64,000 nt of DNA from an uncultured Bacteroidota bacterium (lineage in GTDB: Bacteria > Bacteroidota > Bacteroidia > Flavobacteriales > Flavobacteriaceae). The stretch lies in assembly GCA_902544085.1 (NCBI GenBank), contig CACCAP010000006.1, positions 47,159 through 111,158 of the forward strand, in the 5' to 3' direction. Each line of letters begins with the position of its first letter. Positions within the stretch are counted from its first letter, which is position 1. Positions 8,221 through 17,742 of this stretch are shown piece by piece. The translations under genes were made by a program, and so were the position numbers. Below the pieces are notes generated by a model. The model was not told the DNA's origin, did not search any database, and saw nothing but the letters and a program-made list of their open reading frames with translations.

Positions 8221-9348
8221 TTATTTTAGCTTTTTCGTAAATGTCGCTCTCCTTTTATGTAGTGTGCTTTGATAGTTTTTCCAAAATGCCTGAATTGCTT
8301 TGTTTTCAACAAGTTCAGGATTTGTTTCAACTTCAACTATTCCTCTTTTATTAAAAGTGTTTTGTAACTCGTTAAAGATAACAGCCGTTACACCTTTACT
8401 TTGGTATTTAGGGTCAACCCCAATTAAATAAAGCGATACCCTGTCATTAAAATGTTGGGCTTTAAAAAGACGCAAATACCCCATTAACCCCATTTTACCA
8501 TTAATTTTTTTTAATGCTCTGGAGAATGAAGGCATTGTAATTAAGAAAGCAATTAAATTATCGTCCTTATCCAAACAACATTTGATAAAGTCTGGGTGGA
8601 TATATTTAATGAATTTTTCTTTATAGAAATCGATTTGATATTGCTTAATGGTAACATATGTCTGTAGGTTTGAATAAGTAACATTTAATAACTCAAACAT
8701 CTTGTCGACGTAAGGAATAATCTCCTTTCTTGATTTAAAATTTAGAACCTTGAGCTCATACCTTTGCTGAATTATTTTTGAGAATTTTTTTACTTTTTCA
8801 GGAGCATCCTCAGCAGAAAAAATTTTGATTTTATACTCCACCCATTCTGCAAGCTTACTAAATCCGAGTTTTTTTAGATGCTCTTTTTGATATGGATAAT
8901 GATACCAAGTAATCATCGTATTTAACTCTTCATAACCCTCAATCAATAGTCCTGCTTTATCCATATTTGAAAATCCAACAGGTCCATCAACAAATTCAAG
9001 TTTCCTTTTTTTACCAAATTCTATAACGGATTCAAGAAGCTTTTTACTTACCTCCAAATCATCAATCGTATCATACCAGCCAAATCTTAGTTTATTTTTC
9101 TTTTGCTCTTCAATTTCGACCCAATTGACCATTGCTGCAATTCTTCCAGCCGTAACACCATCTTTTTTGGCAATATAAAATTCCGCCTCAGCATTTTCAA
9201 AGACAGGGTTTTTTTCTTTATCCATCGATTCTAGTTCTTCTGAAATGATTGGTGGAACCCAATAATCACAACCCTTATATAAAGAGAAAGGGAACATCAC
9301 AAACTCTCTTTCCTGATCTTTACTCTCGACTTTAATAATTTCTATCAT
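8221..9348 (-). CDS. GNAT-fold protein, function unknown
   Basis: 375 residues without signal peptide or membrane segment. The C-terminal region (YLIGVDPKYQSKGVTAVIFNELQ) matches the acetyl-CoA pyrophosphate-loop pattern of GNAT enzymes (Q/RxxGxG/A, here QSKGVTA), and the N-terminal part (AEFYIAKKDGVTAGRIAAMVN) resembles a second, GNAT-like core. Such two-lobed proteins are common in Bacteroidota, but their substrate is unknown to me. The stop is immediately followed by the mnmE ATG, and the start overlaps the outer-membrane gene by 4 nt, so all three are translationally coupled. Confidence 0.7.
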   Translation of the reverse strand: MIEIIKVESKDQEREFVMFPFSLYKGCDYWVPPIISEELESMDKEKNPVFENAEAEFYIAKKDGVTAGRIAAMVNWVEIEEQKKNKLRFGWYDTIDDLEVSKKLLESVIEFGKKRKLEFVDGPVGFSNMDKAGLLIEGYEELNTMITWYHYPYQKEHLKKLGFSKLAEWVEYKIKIFSAEDAPEKVKKFSKIIQQRYELKVLNFKSRKEIIPYVDKMFELLNVTYSNLQTYVTIKQYQIDFYKEKFIKYIHPDFIKCCLDKDDNLIAFLITMPSFSRALKKINGKMGLMGYLRLFKAQHFNDRVSLYLIGVDPKYQSKGVTAVIFNELQNTFNKRGIVEVETNPELVENKAIQAFWKNYQSTLHKRRATFTKKLK

Positions 9349-10592
9349 TTATTTTTCTTTCTGTCAGCTCTGTTTTCGCGTCTGGTTTCTTTATCTAATT
9401 TCTTTGATTCTTTCTTTAAATCTTTCAACTCTTTTCTGACTTTTTTCTTTTCAGAAACTTTTCCTTTTTTGAGAAAACCTAATAAACTTTTTCCCTCTCT
9501 CTCATTCTTTTTTGCTTGTTTTTCTGAATCTTTTTCTGCCTTTTTTTGAGCTTTTTGATTTTTTTTGAATTCTTTCATCTGCTTCAATTCCACATCTGTA
9601 ATGTCAATATGCCAATCAAATCTTTTAGAAAAGCCGAGGCTAAAATAAAATAAACTTGGTGTGTTTTTTAAACTACCACCGATATTTAAATCTGCTTGTA
9701 TATCTTTTGATATGAGATGGGCTGCTCCAAACTTAAAAAGTTCATCAGAATAAGCGCTATTTTTAAAACTTTGAAACTCACCAAATACACTCCAATTTGG
9801 ATTTCTCAAATTGTGTGTTATTGTAAAAAGGTAGTTTAATGTATTATAATTACTGGGTTTAGGAACTAAAATTGGCAATTTTAGGTTTTTGAATGCGAGC
9901 TTATAAAAGAAGTTGTTGACCACCACCCATCTTCCTTTGAAATGATTTTGAGTTGCGATTCCAACAAATGGGGATATGCTTTGAGTTGGGTAATAAAAAT
10001 TTATAAACCTTCTTGTATTTTCATTAATTTGATCTGGCTGTAATGGTCTTTTTATTTGAAAAAACTGATCATTATAATTAATCTTATCGTCAAAATTAAA
10101 TCCAGATCCCACAATCACAGAAAGTGCTGGTATAAAATCTGTCAATTTTATAACCCTTCCTGCTTTCCAGCTGTAAAAATTTTCTCCATGCCATTTTTTA
10201 TTTTTAAAAGGGTCAAAAACTAGATATTTAAATCCTATACTTTGCTCGCCAATTAGAGTTTCACTGGATTCTGTGTAGTAATTGTTTTGATAATTATTAT
10301 CAATAACATTTCTTGAAAAAATAGAGCCCTCAAGAAACACCTCAAGCTTATCATTTAGTAACCCATACCTAATCAGATAATTAAAATTAAGTCCATCAAC
10401 CTTAGAGTTATTTAAGTTTTTATGCTCCATGCTGTAGCTCGAAACACCCGTTTCCACTTGAAGAACGTTCCAACCAATTGCAAATGCACCATGAGATGTT
10501 CCAGGTCTATTTGAATTTATTGTTTCTGTATACTGTGAAGTAACCCAAAATGCAGTAAAAAAGAAAAAAAGGAAATATCTGACTGTAAGCAT
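9345..10592 (-). CDS. Outer-membrane transporter-like protein (MetA-pathway/PF13557 type) with charged tail
   Basis: 415 residues if started at the ATG at 10592; an upstream in-frame TTG (10613) would put extra residues ahead of the signal peptide and is less likely. A signal peptide (MLTVRYFLFFFFTAFWVTSQ) leads into TINSNRPGTSHGAFAIG, the hallmark start of the beta-barrel family annotated as phenol-degradation MetA-like transporters. Alternating strands with aromatic girdles follow. The last 70 or so residues are almost all Lys, Glu and Arg, an unusual soluble tail with coiled-coil character. Substrate unknown. Confidence 0.7.
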   Translation of the reverse strand: MLTVRYFLFFFFTAFWVTSQYTETINSNRPGTSHGAFAIGWNVLQVETGVSSYSMEHKNLNNSKVDGLNFNYLIRYGLLNDKLEVFLEGSIFSRNVIDNNYQNNYYTESSETLIGEQSIGFKYLVFDPFKNKKWHGENFYSWKAGRVIKLTDFIPALSVIVGSGFNFDDKINYNDQFFQIKRPLQPDQINENTRRFINFYYPTQSISPFVGIATQNHFKGRWVVVNNFFYKLAFKNLKLPILVPKPSNYNTLNYLFTITHNLRNPNWSVFGEFQSFKNSAYSDELFKFGAAHLISKDIQADLNIGGSLKNTPSLFYFSLGFSKRFDWHIDITDVELKQMKEFKKNQKAQKKAEKDSEKQAKKNEREGKSLLGFLKKGKVSEKKKVRKELKDLKKESKKLDKETRRENRADRKKNK

Positions 10593-10676
10593 AATACAAT
10601 AAATATAATTCAAAGATAAATTGAAATATGCAATTAACTAATTCATTTGATTAATTGTATTTTTGAAAAAAAGGAT

Positions 10677-10874
10677 ATGCTTTTTATTTATATTTTTCTA
10701 TTCATTGTAATCTTCAGTTATGTATTAAAAAGACTGGCTCCCTATATCATTAGATTTATAATAAAAAAACAGTTTGAAAAATTTCAAAAAAAACAACCAC
10801 CCAAAAAAGATAATTTCAAGATGAAAACAAATAAAAAGGTTGGTGAATATATCGATTATGAGGAGATTGATTAA
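10677..10874 (+). CDS. DUF4834 family small membrane protein
   Basis: 65 residues from the ATG at 10677; the longer frame would need a TTG at 10647. One N-terminal membrane segment (LFIYIFLFIVIFSYVL) is followed by LAPYIIRFIIKKQ and a basic tail ending KVGEYIDYEEID, the conserved end of DUF4834 proteins of Flavobacteriia. Role unknown. Its 3' end overlaps the next gene by 17 nt, suggesting translational coupling with the YfhO gene. Confidence 0.85.
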   Translation: MLFIYIFLFIVIFSYVLKRLAPYIIRFIIKKQFEKFQKKQPPKKDNFKMKTNKKVGEYIDYEEID

Positions 10875-13263
10875 GAGTTGTTTAAATAGAAAGCTTGTTA
10901 TTGATGTTTTAATCATTTGCTCTTTTTGTCTAATCTCACTTATTTATTTTAAACCCGTTCTTTCTGGGAAAAAAATCAAACAATCTGACATTGATCAATT
11001 CTCAGGAATGTCACGTCAAATAGTTGAGCACAGAGAAAATTTTGATGAAGAACCTTATTGGTTGGATAATGCTTTTTTGGGTATGCCTACATATCAGGTT
11101 GCTGTAAGCTATCCATTTGATGTTTTGGACAAGGTTGACAAAATAATTCGTTTTCTGCCAAGACCTGCTGATTATCTTTTTGTTTATCTGTTGTCTTTTT
11201 TCCTTTTATTAAAGAGCATGAAAGTTAGAAGTGATTATGCTTTTTTTGGGTCCATTGCTTTTGCCTTTTCCACATACCTAATCATTATTCTTGGTGTTGG
11301 TCACAACACAAAAGCTCTGGCAATTGGTTATGCTCCAATAGCTTTAGCTGGGTTTTTCAAAATCCTAAATAATCGAACTCTAAGTGGTGTTGTTATCTGT
11401 TCTGTTGGTCTTGGACTTCAAATAAACGCCAACCACTACCAAATGACTTACTACTTTATGATGCTGATGGGTCTTATTTTGATCGTGTCAATTTTATTTG
11501 AAAGAGGCGATAATTTAAAAAGCAAGTTTGCAAAAACTGGAGCATTCTCATTATCTGTATTAATTGCAATTCTTTTAAACTCTTCATCCATAATGGCGAC
11601 AAAAGAATACTCAGAATTTAGCACTAGAGGAAATTCTGAAATCAGTATTAATTCCGATGGTAGTGAAAAGACTGATCTTGACGGTCTCAGTAAAGACTAC
11701 ATAACAGAATACAGCTATGGAAAAATTGAAAGCCTAAATCTTATTATACCAAGATTTATGGGGGGAGGAAGTTCTGATCTTATTGGGAAGGACACAGATT
11801 TTTTCAAAAGCTTATCCAATTATGATCCTCAATCAGCAAGCTTGATCTATCAAAATGCTAGGTTATACTGGGGAGATCAACCCATCGTTGCTGCACCGGC
11901 ATATATAGGGATAAGTGTATTTTATTTATTCATTATATCTCTTTTTTATTTAGACAAGAAAACCTTGAGGTGGGTTTTTCCGTCTTTGATTTTCGCATTG
12001 TTATTATCATGGGGCAAAAACTTTTCTGCATTAACAGACTTAATGATTGACTATTTTCCTTTCTATGATAAGTTTCGGGCCGTATCATCAATACAAGTAA
12101 TAATCGAACTTATAATTCCCTTGATTGCCGCGTTTGGATTATACAAAATATTTGAAGGGCAACATCAAAAGACAATGAGCTACAAAAAAATTATTTATCC
12201 ATCATTGATTTTTTTAACAACCCTATTTTTGCTTTTACTATTTGGCGAATCAATTTTTAAATTTCAATCCGAAAGAGAAGTTTTTGGGGCATATCCTGAA
12301 ATTCTTGACATGATTATAAATGAAAGAAAATCCATATTTAGAACAGACGTAATGCGTTCGATATTTATTGTTTCTGTACTTTTTGCTTCAATTTTTGCAG
12401 TCAAAAAAACATACTTATCAAAAAAATATCTACTTCCAATTCTAACTATAATTGTGTTAGCAGATCTGTGGTCGTTTAATAAAAATTACGTCAATGATGA
12501 CAACTTTACTAATGCATCTAAAGTTAAAACTCCATTTATATTAAATGATCTTGACAAAGAAATTTTGAATGACAAATCCGACTTTAGGGTATATGAAAGC
12601 TTTCGCGGATTTGTAAATGGAAGAACCTCTTTTTTTCATAATTCAATTTCGGGCTATCATGCTGCAAAGCCCAAAAGAATGCAAGATATCTATGACTTCT
12701 ACCTTTTAAAAAATAATTTGCGTGTTCTAGACATGCTAAACGTAAAGTATATAATTGATTTAAATGAAAGCGGAAATATCGAACTAAAAATCAATGAAGA
12801 TGTTTTGGGTAGCGCATGGTTTGTTAATGAAGTACAAAAAGTAACAGACTCGAATCAAGAACTTCTTAGTTTATCTAGTTTAGACTATAAAAAAACATGT
12901 TTGAGTACTCATTTGAATAATAAAACATATAGTGATAGTTCTAAGAATTACGTTGAAGTTGTAGAAAAGATGCCGAATAAAATTATATATAAGGTGTTTT
13001 CAAATGATACTGGATTTATTGTGTTTTCCGAAGCTTTTTACAAAAACGGATGGGTAGCAAAAATTAATGGTCAGGTTACAGATCATCATAAAGTAAACTA
13101 TCTGCTTCGTGGACTAGAAGTTGAAGGGGGAGAACATGAAATTGTATTTACTTTTGAGCCTGCCATTATTAAAACGGGCTCGTTGTTAATGGCGAGTTCA
13201 AATATTTTATTATTGATTTTAGTCTTCTTTTCCTTTAGAAATCTGATAAAAAATGTACAATAA
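10858..13263 (+). CDS. YfhO family multi-pass membrane protein (GT-C like)
   Basis: 801 residues from the ATG at 10858, chosen over a TTG 18 nt upstream. About a dozen hydrophobic segments alternate with loops; a first-loop stretch (LSGKKIKQSDIDQFSGMSRQ) and PYWLDNAFLGMPTYQ resemble the YfhO (PF09586) family. A soluble C-terminal domain (VVEKMPNKIIYKVFSNDTGFIVFSE region) precedes a last helix. Family members are thought to be polyprenyl-linked sugar transferases of the GT-C fold; B. subtilis YfhO acts in lipoteichoic-acid glycosylation. It begins the glycan cluster and overlaps the following methyltransferase gene by 11 nt. Confidence 0.85.
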   Translation: MRRLIKSCLNRKLVIDVLIICSFCLISLIYFKPVLSGKKIKQSDIDQFSGMSRQIVEHRENFDEEPYWLDNAFLGMPTYQVAVSYPFDVLDKVDKIIRFLPRPADYLFVYLLSFFLLLKSMKVRSDYAFFGSIAFAFSTYLIIILGVGHNTKALAIGYAPIALAGFFKILNNRTLSGVVICSVGLGLQINANHYQMTYYFMMLMGLILIVSILFERGDNLKSKFAKTGAFSLSVLIAILLNSSSIMATKEYSEFSTRGNSEISINSDGSEKTDLDGLSKDYITEYSYGKIESLNLIIPRFMGGGSSDLIGKDTDFFKSLSNYDPQSASLIYQNARLYWGDQPIVAAPAYIGISVFYLFIISLFYLDKKTLRWVFPSLIFALLLSWGKNFSALTDLMIDYFPFYDKFRAVSSIQVIIELIIPLIAAFGLYKIFEGQHQKTMSYKKIIYPSLIFLTTLFLLLLFGESIFKFQSEREVFGAYPEILDMIINERKSIFRTDVMRSIFIVSVLFASIFAVKKTYLSKKYLLPILTIIVLADLWSFNKNYVNDDNFTNASKVKTPFILNDLDKEILNDKSDFRVYESFRGFVNGRTSFFHNSISGYHAAKPKRMQDIYDFYLLKNNLRVLDMLNVKYIIDLNESGNIELKINEDVLGSAWFVNEVQKVTDSNQELLSLSSLDYKKTCLSTHLNNKTYSDSSKNYVEVVEKMPNKIIYKVFSNDTGFIVFSEAFYKNGWVAKINGQVTDHHKVNYLLRGLEVEGGEHEIVFTFEPAIIKTGSLLMASSNILLLILVFFSFRNLIKNVQ

Positions 13264-13813
13264 AATTCCTGTCAATCGATACAATAAAACCTTAAAAATG
13301 TTGAATAAAGTGTGTCCTTCACCATCCGTTATTTTTGACCTTGGTGTTAGAAATCCATTTTCTGATATTATGGAAAAAAACCATTACAAAGTGTACAACA
13401 CAAGTGGACAGGACTTTGACACAAACCCGAAAGTTGATATTCCAAATGATGTAGATTTAGTGACAGGGTTTGAAATTATAGAACACTTAGTGTCGCCATA
13501 TACATTGTTAAAGAACATAAATGCCAAGAAGATTTTTTTGACAGTTCCTTTAAAGCTATGGTTTGCAAATGCATACAGAAATAAAGATGATGAAAGGGAT
13601 CGACATTATCATGAGTTCGAGGCCTGGCAGTTTGATTGGCTTTTAGAAAAATCTGGATGGAAAATAATCAAAAAAGAGTTTTGGAAAAGCCCTACAAATA
13701 AAATTGGATTTAGACCTTTTTTAAGACTCTTCACAAACAGATATTATGCCGTTTATGCAGAGAGAACAGAGGAGGATTTTGACAATTATTATAAAGGAGT
13801 TTTGAATTTGTAG
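13253..13813 (+). CDS. Class I SAM-dependent methyltransferase (truncated-type)
   Basis: 186 residues. VIFDLGVRNPFSDIM occupies the place of the AdoMet-binding motif I and VDLVTGFEIIEHLVSPYTLLKNI that of the motif around the acidic acceptor; the glycine-rich loop is weak compared with canonical enzymes. No membrane segments. Similar short methyltransferases accompany glycosyltransferases in Flavobacteriia glycan clusters. The ATG lies inside the 3' end of the YfhO gene, and the next gene starts 2 nt after its stop. The likely substrate is a glycan or a lipid-linked intermediate, but this is inference from context. Confidence 0.7.
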   Translation: MYNKIPVNRYNKTLKMLNKVCPSPSVIFDLGVRNPFSDIMEKNHYKVYNTSGQDFDTNPKVDIPNDVDLVTGFEIIEHLVSPYTLLKNINAKKIFLTVPLKLWFANAYRNKDDERDRHYHEFEAWQFDWLLEKSGWKIIKKEFWKSPTNKIGFRPFLRLFTNRYYAVYAERTEEDFDNYYKGVLNL

Positions 13814-13815
13814 CT

Positions 13816-14994
13816 ATGAGGATAGGAATGATTTTAGATGCACCATTCCCTGATGATGCCAGGGTATCAAATGAATGCGATGAATTAATCAAGCATGGGC
13901 ACGAAATTTTTTTATTTTGTCTTTCTTACAAACAAAAATTTTTAAAGAAAGAAGTTTATGATGGAATAAATATTAGAAGATATTTCTGCTCTAAATTGGT
14001 TTATAAAAGCTCAGCTCTTGCAAACGATTTACCGTTCTACAACATGAAAATGGCAAAAAAAATAAGACATTTTGTAAAAAACAATCAAATAGATTATTTA
14101 CATATTCATGATATACAAATTGCTGGGGCAGCAATTCAAATTTGCGATGAATTAGGATTACAATTTACTTTAGATCTACATGAAAATAGGCCTGAAATAA
14201 TGAAATACTATAAGCATGTGGATTCTTTTTGGGGGAAACTATTGATTGATCCAAAACGTTGGAAAATTGCGGAAGAAAAATTTATTGAAAAAGCTCATAA
14301 AGTAATTACAGTTACAAAAGAAGCAAAAAAAGAACTATTGAAAAGGTGTATGATAAACGCAAAGAAAGTTGTCGTTTATCCCAATACTGTAAAAAAAAGT
14401 TTTTACCTAAATAAAAATATTGATCAAAAAATAAAGGATGATTATTCAAAAAAATTTGTTTTGCTATACATTGGTAACACATCAAAAAGAAGAGGCTTAG
14501 AAACTGTTATAGATTCTTTGCCATTGCTAAAAGACAAAATCTTAAATATTAAATTGGTAATTATTGGTCAAAGTTCATTTGACAAAAAACTAAGGTCAAA
14601 GGTTAAAAAACTAAAGCTCTCTAATTTTGTTGATTTTATGGGTTGGAAGAAAGAAAACGAACTTTACAAATACCTCATGATAGCTCATTTGGGAATTTCA
14701 CCCTTGCATAGAAATATACACCACGATACAACTTATGCAAATAAACTTTTTCAATATATTTCATTTGGTGTTCCGGTTATTTGTAGCAATTCCGCAGCAC
14801 AGTCAGAATTAATATCTAATTATAAATGCGGTAAAGTTTTTGAAGAACAAAACTCAAAAGATTTTGAAAAAAAGGTTCTTTCACTTTTAAACGATAAAAA
14901 AGAATATAATTTGATAAAAACAAACTGTTTAAATGCAATCAAGAAATTAAACAATAGTGTAGTCTCAAAAGAAATTGTCTCAATTTATGAATAG
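13816..14994 (+). CDS. Glycosyltransferase family 4
   Basis: 392 residues with a GT-B architecture. The N-terminal Rossmann domain contains DYLHIHDIQIAGAA and LDLHENRPE. The C-terminal domain starts near FVLLYIGNTSKRRGLETVIDSLP and has the donor-site region (ISPLHRN, YANKLFQYISFGVPVICS). The pattern matches GT4 retaining enzymes that use nucleotide sugars at the cytoplasmic face. It lies 2 nt after the methyltransferase gene and its 3' end overlaps the next glycosyltransferase by 8 nt. Donor and acceptor are unknown. Confidence 0.88.
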   Translation: MRIGMILDAPFPDDARVSNECDELIKHGHEIFLFCLSYKQKFLKKEVYDGINIRRYFCSKLVYKSSALANDLPFYNMKMAKKIRHFVKNNQIDYLHIHDIQIAGAAIQICDELGLQFTLDLHENRPEIMKYYKHVDSFWGKLLIDPKRWKIAEEKFIEKAHKVITVTKEAKKELLKRCMINAKKVVVYPNTVKKSFYLNKNIDQKIKDDYSKKFVLLYIGNTSKRRGLETVIDSLPLLKDKILNIKLVIIGQSSFDKKLRSKVKKLKLSNFVDFMGWKKENELYKYLMIAHLGISPLHRNIHHDTTYANKLFQYISFGVPVICSNSAAQSELISNYKCGKVFEEQNSKDFEKKVLSLLNDKKEYNLIKTNCLNAIKKLNNSVVSKEIVSIYE

Positions 14995-16258
14995 AAAATC
15001 TATTGGAATATTGACTTACTATTGGCCACCGTCAGGTGGATCAGGTGTTCAAAGATGGTTACGATTTTCTAATCATCTTGTAGAATTGGGTTGGGAAGTT
15101 CACGTATTTACATTTAAAAAACCCCAGTATGATGTGGTTGATAAAGAAATTGAAAAGGAGGTAAATCCGGCAATAAAAGTAAATAGGATAAAAGGATTTG
15201 AACCATCAAGGTTTTTAAAAAGCATATTTAGTTATAAATCAAAATTTAAAATATATTCTGATGGGACAGGCTTTAAACACAACACTAACTCAATTACATC
15301 ATCGATAATTCGTGAATTGTTTTTCTTCCCAGATGCAAGACGTTTTTTAGTTGGTCCTGCTTACAGGTATATAAAAAAATACTATTTAGAAAATAATTTA
15401 AATCACCTTGTCACAACTGGTCCTCCTCATTCAATGCACCAGGTTGGCCTAAAACTAAAAAGAGATATTCGCATAAAATGGATTTCAGACTTTAGAGATC
15501 CTTGGTCTAATTTTTTTCAAAATAAATTATTGAATCAATTAGAATCCACACTAAAAAAACATGCTAGAGAAGAAAAAATAATTTTAAAAAATGCTAATGC
15601 AATTTTTACAACTGCAAAAAGCTTAAATGATGAATTTTTTAAAATCAATAATCAATGTTTTTATGTGCCTAGTGGTTTTGATACCCTTCTATCAAGTAAA
15701 CCTTATAGAAAATTTAGAATTCTATACTCTGGAGCAATGAAACCCATACAAAACCCAAAAAATCTGTGGTCTGTTTTGGCTGATCTTATAGATTCAGATG
15801 AGAATTTCAAAAAACTAGTTGAAATAGTCTTGATTGGAAATATAAGCCCTCACGTATATAACTCCGAAGAATTTAAAAAGATTAAAAAAAGACAAATTAT
15901 ACGTCCAATGTCTAAAAATGAACTAGATAAAGAAATTGGAATTTCGGAGGTTTTGGTTGTTTGTTCTGTGAATATGAAAGATTGCAATGATATAATCCCT
16001 GGAAAGTTTTTTCACTATCTGTCATCTGGAAAGAAAATTCTAGGAATTAGTAATAAAGGGAGTGATCTTGAAAACATCATAATTGAAACACAATCTGGTA
16101 AGTCATTCGGCTATGATAATTATCATGGTTTAAAAAATTATATTTATGAAAGCTTTAAAAGTTATTTGGAGGGAAAATCAAAAGAGAGAAAGCCTATTCC
16201 TGCATATATGTCGAGGAATATTGCAAAAAGAATTGAGAAAATAATTATAACATTATAA
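14987..16258 (+). CDS. Glycosyltransferase (GT4-like, GT-B fold)
   Basis: 423 residues from the ATG at 14987, overlapping the previous stop; a TTG at 14975 is the other in-frame start. The N-terminus ILTYYWPPSGGSGVQRWLRF is the typical acceptor-domain start of Bacteroidota glycosyltransferases of this kind. WISDFRDPW follows at mid-protein and the C-terminal domain begins at FRILYSGAMKP; the donor region reads PGKFFHYLSSGKKILGIS. It is directly followed by the flippase gene (2 nt). Together with its neighbours it probably builds a lipid-linked surface oligosaccharide. Confidence 0.85.
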   Translation: MNRKSIGILTYYWPPSGGSGVQRWLRFSNHLVELGWEVHVFTFKKPQYDVVDKEIEKEVNPAIKVNRIKGFEPSRFLKSIFSYKSKFKIYSDGTGFKHNTNSITSSIIRELFFFPDARRFLVGPAYRYIKKYYLENNLNHLVTTGPPHSMHQVGLKLKRDIRIKWISDFRDPWSNFFQNKLLNQLESTLKKHAREEKIILKNANAIFTTAKSLNDEFFKINNQCFYVPSGFDTLLSSKPYRKFRILYSGAMKPIQNPKNLWSVLADLIDSDENFKKLVEIVLIGNISPHVYNSEEFKKIKKRQIIRPMSKNELDKEIGISEVLVVCSVNMKDCNDIIPGKFFHYLSSGKKILGISNKGSDLENIIIETQSGKSFGYDNYHGLKNYIYESFKSYLEGKSKERKPIPAYMSRNIAKRIEKIIITL

Positions 16259-16260
16259 AA

Positions 16261-17742
16261 ATGGGAATTGTATTCAACCAATCTTATAAAAACATTATCA
16301 TAATTATTGTTGCAATCCTAATTGGGGGGTTTAATACCCTGTTCTTTTATCCAACTTTTCTTAAAGCTCAATATTATGGTCTAGTTGTTTTTCTGCTGGC
16401 AACATCAAATCTTCTTATGCCACTGGTTTCATTTGGAAGCCAGCATACGATAATAAAATATTTTTCATCTTATAAAAGTAAAAGAGAAAAGGACATTTTT
16501 ATGTCCTCCGTTATTTTTATTCCGATGCTTACTATCATTCCCATTTCTTTACTAGTGGTGCAATTTCATGATACAATTGGGAATTTCCTGTCAATTCAAA
16601 ATCCAATAATTGATTCTTATGTGTGGGTTATATTCTTGGTTGCTTTTGCAACGTCTTATTTTGAAGTTTTTTATTCCTGGGCTAGGGTTCAATTAAAGTC
16701 CGTATTTGGGAATTTTTTGAAAGAAATATTTCCTAGAGTTTCAATTTTGATACTTCTTAGCTTGGTTTATATAGGACATGTTACTAAAGAAAACTTTATT
16801 TGGTGGCTTACTGGATTTTATTACTTGAGATTACTGATTATGATGCTCTATTCTTTCTATTTGTATCTTCCAAAGTTCCATTTTTCAATCCCAAAAAATA
16901 TAACTGAAATTTTAACTTATTCATTATTTATTTTCTTGGCAGGTTCAGCTGCTAGTATATTGATAGATATTGATAAGTTCATGATCCCTCAAAAAGAAAT
17001 AATCTCAAAGACGGCTTTTTATGCCGTAGCTGTTTTTATTGCTACCGTTGTTGAAATTCCAGGTAGAGCTATGTTTCAAATTGTAAATCCTCTTGTTGCG
17101 AAAGCATTAAACGAATATGACAAAAAAGAGCTTGAGAATCTCTATAAAAAGAGTTCACTTAACCTTTTAGTAGTTTCTGGATTGTTTTTCTTACTAATAA
17201 ATCTAAGTGTCGAACCATTTTATAATTTAATCTTAGATTCTTCATATTCTACAGCTATTTCAGTTGTTTTAATTATCTCAATAAGTAAATTAATTTTAAT
17301 GAGTTTTGGGTGTGGACCTGCAATTCTTGCTACTGCTAAATTTTATAAAATAACCTTGCCATTTTCAATTTTAATGGCTGTGTCGGTTTATGTGCTTAAT
17401 GATAAATTGATTGATTTATACAGTATAAATGGAGCTGCCTTATCTACTTTAATTGTAATATCTTTTTTTACTTTTTGTAAGATTATTTATTTAAAATACA
17501 AACTGAATATTGTGCCCTATTCTTACAATACTTTTAGAGTATTAATTCTTATTTTGTTTCTTTTTTTCTTGGTTCATCCTCTGGACTTTGGAGGCAATCA
17601 TCTAATTGAAATAATTGCTAAATCTATTCCAGTAACTATTGGCTATATATTGCTAATTTATCAAATGAAGGTTTCTGGTGAAATAAACTCATTTATAAAA
17701 AAAACCTTATCAAAGCTTGGGTTTCAAAAAATTAGTAAGTAA
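16261..17742 (+). CDS. Oligosaccharide flippase (Wzx/MurJ-like)
   Basis: 493 residues with about 12-14 hydrophobic segments spread over the whole length and short polar loops, as in the MATE/MOP-fold polysaccharide flippases. The N-terminal AILIGGFNTLFFYPTFL and the run of small polar residues in SFGSQHTIIKYF match the Bacteroidota flippase subfamily. It would move lipid-linked sugars made by the upstream glycosyltransferases across the inner membrane. It is the last gene of the + strand cluster; its 3' end overlaps uvrA on the other strand by 33 nt, so no dedicated terminator fits between the two. Confidence 0.85.
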   Translation: MGIVFNQSYKNIIIIIVAILIGGFNTLFFYPTFLKAQYYGLVVFLLATSNLLMPLVSFGSQHTIIKYFSSYKSKREKDIFMSSVIFIPMLTIIPISLLVVQFHDTIGNFLSIQNPIIDSYVWVIFLVAFATSYFEVFYSWARVQLKSVFGNFLKEIFPRVSILILLSLVYIGHVTKENFIWWLTGFYYLRLLIMMLYSFYLYLPKFHFSIPKNITEILTYSLFIFLAGSAASILIDIDKFMIPQKEIISKTAFYAVAVFIATVVEIPGRAMFQIVNPLVAKALNEYDKKELENLYKKSSLNLLVVSGLFFLLINLSVEPFYNLILDSSYSTAISVVLIISISKLILMSFGCGPAILATAKFYKITLPFSILMAVSVYVLNDKLIDLYSINGAALSTLIVISFFTFCKIIYLKYKLNIVPYSYNTFRVLILILFLFFLVHPLDFGGNHLIEIIAKSIPVTIGYILLIYQMKVSGEINSFIKKTLSKLGFQKISK

